From Corylus avellana (lineage: Eukaryota > Streptophyta > Magnoliopsida > Fagales > Betulaceae), in assembly GCF_901000735.1 (NCBI RefSeq), contig NC_081544.1:23241900-23305899 (forward strand): DNA of 64,000 nucleotides, read 5' to 3'. Positions 61,990-64,000 of this stretch are shown one piece after another; position 1 is the first letter of the stretch; each line of letters begins with the position of its first letter. The position numbers and the translations under genes are program-made. A model generated the notes under the pieces. The model was not told the origin of the DNA. It was given only the letters and a program-made list of their open reading frames with translations, and made no database searches.

Positions 61990-62138
61990 TAGGATCCTCT
62001 CCAATTCAAATGAACTGGAGAATATCGAGTTAGTTATAGTGGAGATGTATTTTTGTCCTCTAAAAAAGTGAAAAGACAAAAATATTCTTAAAATATAACG
62101 AACTGGATATTCTCCAGTTATTTGAACGGGATAGGATC
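61990..62138. mobile_element. MITE-like element (family B copy 2), abutting the assembly gap
   Basis: AGGATCCTCTCCAATTCAAA and TGAACTGGAGAATATCGAGT match copy 1 at 19069. The right arm GAACTGGATATTCTCCAGTT, TTTGAACGGGATAGGATC ends exactly at the N run, so the terminal bases may be intact or cut by the gap. Confidence 0.8.
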
Positions 62139-62238
62139 NNNNNNNNNNNNNNNNNNNNNNNNNNNNNNNNNNNNNNNNNNNNNNNNNNNNNNNNNNNNNN
62201 NNNNNNNNNNNNNNNNNNNNNNNNNNNNNNNNNNNNNN
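62139..62238. other. Assembly gap, 100 N
   Basis: Exactly 100 N, the usual placeholder for a gap of unknown size. It removes the rest of a sulfate transporter exon on its right side and abuts a MITE end on its left. Confidence 0.99.
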
Positions 62239-63383
62239 TCGCGAAAATGGTCCTGCAATCACATATTTTTATTAATTAATGGGTCAAATTCATCAACCTT
62301 AAACTGTTACTTTTCTATTGGGTTCGCAGGTCGTGTAAGAAATTGTCAACCTTAAATTAATGTCGAGTTCAAATCATGTCGACGCATGAGTATAAGATTA
62401 TACATAACTGTTAAAGTAATGATTAATTGATTAAATTTACCTCTTTTCTATAAGTTTAAACTTTTTGGATAACTAATAGTTTATCATGGTATCAGAGCAA
62501 AGGTTCTGAGATCGAACATTAATGACTCCGTCAAATCACCATTATTTAAATTAAATATTCTACGTGTTGGGCCTTACCTATTAAAAATGAGTTTGAGTTC
62601 ATACGTAAGAGAGAGCGTTAAAGTAATGATTAAGTGATTGAATTGTTTTTGGGATAAGTGGTAATTTAGCAATAACAACTTTAACCTAAATCATTTAATT
62701 AAAAATGTTAGACCTGTGTCAAAAATTGTTTTGAGTATGAAGGTAGCCCCAATGCAAACGAATCCAATTAAGGTTAGATTTGGGTTGGCTAAGATAGGGT
62801 TTGGCCTGTCCCATGCCCTAGTGTAGCACTAGGAAATATTTTGGAGTTGGAAAGACGCATGTACCTGCTGTCAAGTAGCATGAAGTGCAAGAGCCAGCAA
62901 TATTCATCAACCCAAAAGCGATCATCTCTTTGTTCCCATCAATGTGGTAGTTTTTAAATATGGCGAAACTTCTCCCCACTGCTACTCCTTCCTGTTTCAC
63001 ACCCACCAACGTGTTTTAGAAGACAGTCCAATATATACCATCTCTCTTTAATTAGTTGGACATCCACTAACACTTTCACTTTATTGTCAAAAAGTAAATA
63101 TCAATTGCCTTAATCCCACATGATGGAGATCAATGATTCAATGGTCACACGGCCGGCAAGAAATTAACAATAAAAGTCAATTAAAGTATGATTAGTTTAC
63201 AGAAAGTGGATATGCATGTAAGGAATTATGAGTTAGATATATAGCTAGCTAGGCAGGACGACTTACAGCGAGGCCTATGACACCAGTAATGATCCCCGTT
63301 TTAATGGCTGCCATCAGAAACGGCGACCCAAAAGCCAACTCAGATACGGAAAGTGGATTTAAGCCTTTCTTCAGTTGCCCAAT
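62239..63383 (-). CDS. SULTR3: Sulfate transporter, SULTR3-like, internal part only
   Basis: Three minus-strand exon pieces join in frame: 63267-63383 (IGQLKKGLNPLSVSELAFGS...GVIGLA), 62865-62991 (EGVAVGRSFAIFKNYHIDGN, KEMIAFGLMNIAGSCTSCYL) and 62252 down to 62239 (GPFSR, then the N run). Splice signals are clean: GTAAGT at 63266, acceptor AAACAG before 62991, donor GTACAT after 62865, acceptor TTGCAG before 62252. Together they cover about 85 residues of the transmembrane SulP core of a plasma-membrane or plastid proton-coupled sulfate transporter. The N-terminal exons must lie to the right of the window. The C-terminal half, with the STAS domain, is not seen left of the gap. SULTR3 assignment is from the look of the KNYHIDGNKEMIAFG block. 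Confidence 0.88.
62400..62700. repeat. LTR-retrotransposon-like fragment with primer-binding-site motif
   Basis: TGGTATCAGAGC at 62487-62498 matches the complement of the initiator-Met tRNA 3' end used as primer-binding site by many plant LTR elements, and is preceded by TTATCA, a plausible LTR end. The phrase GTTAAAGTAATGATTAA occurs on both sides (about 62410 and 62617). It sits in the intron between the last two transporter exons. Confidence 0.5.
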
Positions 63384-64000
63384 CTGGAGGAACGAACAAG
63401 AAGAAGTACTGATTATTATTTATGCTACACCCTGTCAATTAATAATTCTTCTCAACACCTTTAATAATTATATGTATATATAATATTATATGCCAAGGAG
63501 ATTTGTATGTCGTAGTCCGATTGATTGAGCTACTTTACATATGGTACGTACAACCACATTGACACATAGAAAATTATATTTGGCCATGGTGGGGGTTTTA
63601 CTTGCTGGATGGCACACGCTAGCTAATTTTCAATTTATTTTGAATTGGAGAATATCTAGTTAATAGTTAGATATCTGTCTTATTAATAATAATAATAATA
63701 ATAATAATAAAATTATATATTTTATAAAAAAAAATTATAAAAAATTAAGGGGTGGTTAGCCACCCATTGGGGGTGGCCGGACCACCCTAGTTGGGGCTGG
63801 GGGTGGCTTCAGCCACCTCATGGTCCTTTCGGCCACCCATGGGCCAGATCTATAAAAAAAAAAAAAAAAAATCGTTTGGCCTTAGTGGGGGACATCTCAG
63901 GGCCACAGGGTGGCCCACCCTAGACCGGCCGGCTAGGGTGGCGAAGCCACCCCATGGCCCTTGGGGGTGACCGCCATGGGGTGGTCCGGCCACCCTCAAA
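63384..64000. repeat. Transporter intron with repeats: MITE piece, AAT run, GGGGTGG core
   Basis: No further exon of the sulfate transporter is visible. A partial family B MITE end (GAATTGGAGAATATCTAGTT) lies at 63631-63675, then an (AAT)n run at about 63684-63710. A GC-rich core of GGGGTGGCC/GGCCACCCC words runs from about 63750 to the window end, probably the centre of an inverted-repeat element whose right arm is outside. Confidence 0.6.

Overview
The window is nuclear DNA from a flowering plant, almost certainly a eudicot and by its repeats perhaps a woody rosid (the order is inference only). It is AT-rich, the genes have GT-AG introns and plant-specific protein families, and intergenic DNA is packed with short inverted-repeat elements, LINE remains and microsatellites. 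No rRNA, tRNA or CRISPR array was found.

Layout. 1-4.4 kb: retroposon debris, including a LINE-type RNase H fragment (about 1393-1656) and a 5'-truncated LINE (1993-4374) bounded by a perfect 12-bp target-site duplication. 4.4-10.9 kb: gene-free, with one inverted-repeat element and microsatellites. 11.0-16.4 kb (+): a ten-exon CXC/CRC-domain regulator of the TSO1/TCX family, 798 aa, with one GC-AG intron. 16.4-23.5 kb: gene-free, several MITE-like elements. 24.9-33.2 kb (+): a NETWORKED (NET1-type) actin-binding coiled-coil protein, 1819 aa, three coding exons. 35.2-38.05 kb (-): cytosolic ribosomal protein eS1 (RPS3A), seven exons, 261 aa. 41.5-42.7 kb (-): an intronless secreted leucine-rich-repeat extensin-like protein whose proline-rich tail appears frameshifted. 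45.3-53.0 kb: a repeat island with a nested MITE/retroposon/MITE stack, a 1.8-kb tandem duplication and an inverted-repeat element inside another. 54.7-60.3 kb (+): an eight-exon TPR co-chaperone-like protein, 339 aa, with an intact carboxylate clamp. 62.2-63.4 kb (-): three exons of a SULTR3-like sulfate transporter, the last cut by a 100-N assembly gap.

The genes are unrelated housekeeping or developmental genes with no sign of a cluster or shared pathway: cell-cycle/meristem transcription, actin-membrane linkage, translation, cell wall, chaperone adaptor and sulfate transport. The most distinctive structural signal is a recurring palindromic GC-rich core (GGGGTGG/CCACCCC or CCATGG runs) found inside inverted-repeat elements whose arms differ. 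Splice sites and reading frames were worked out by eye; exon phases were checked arithmetically and all close.
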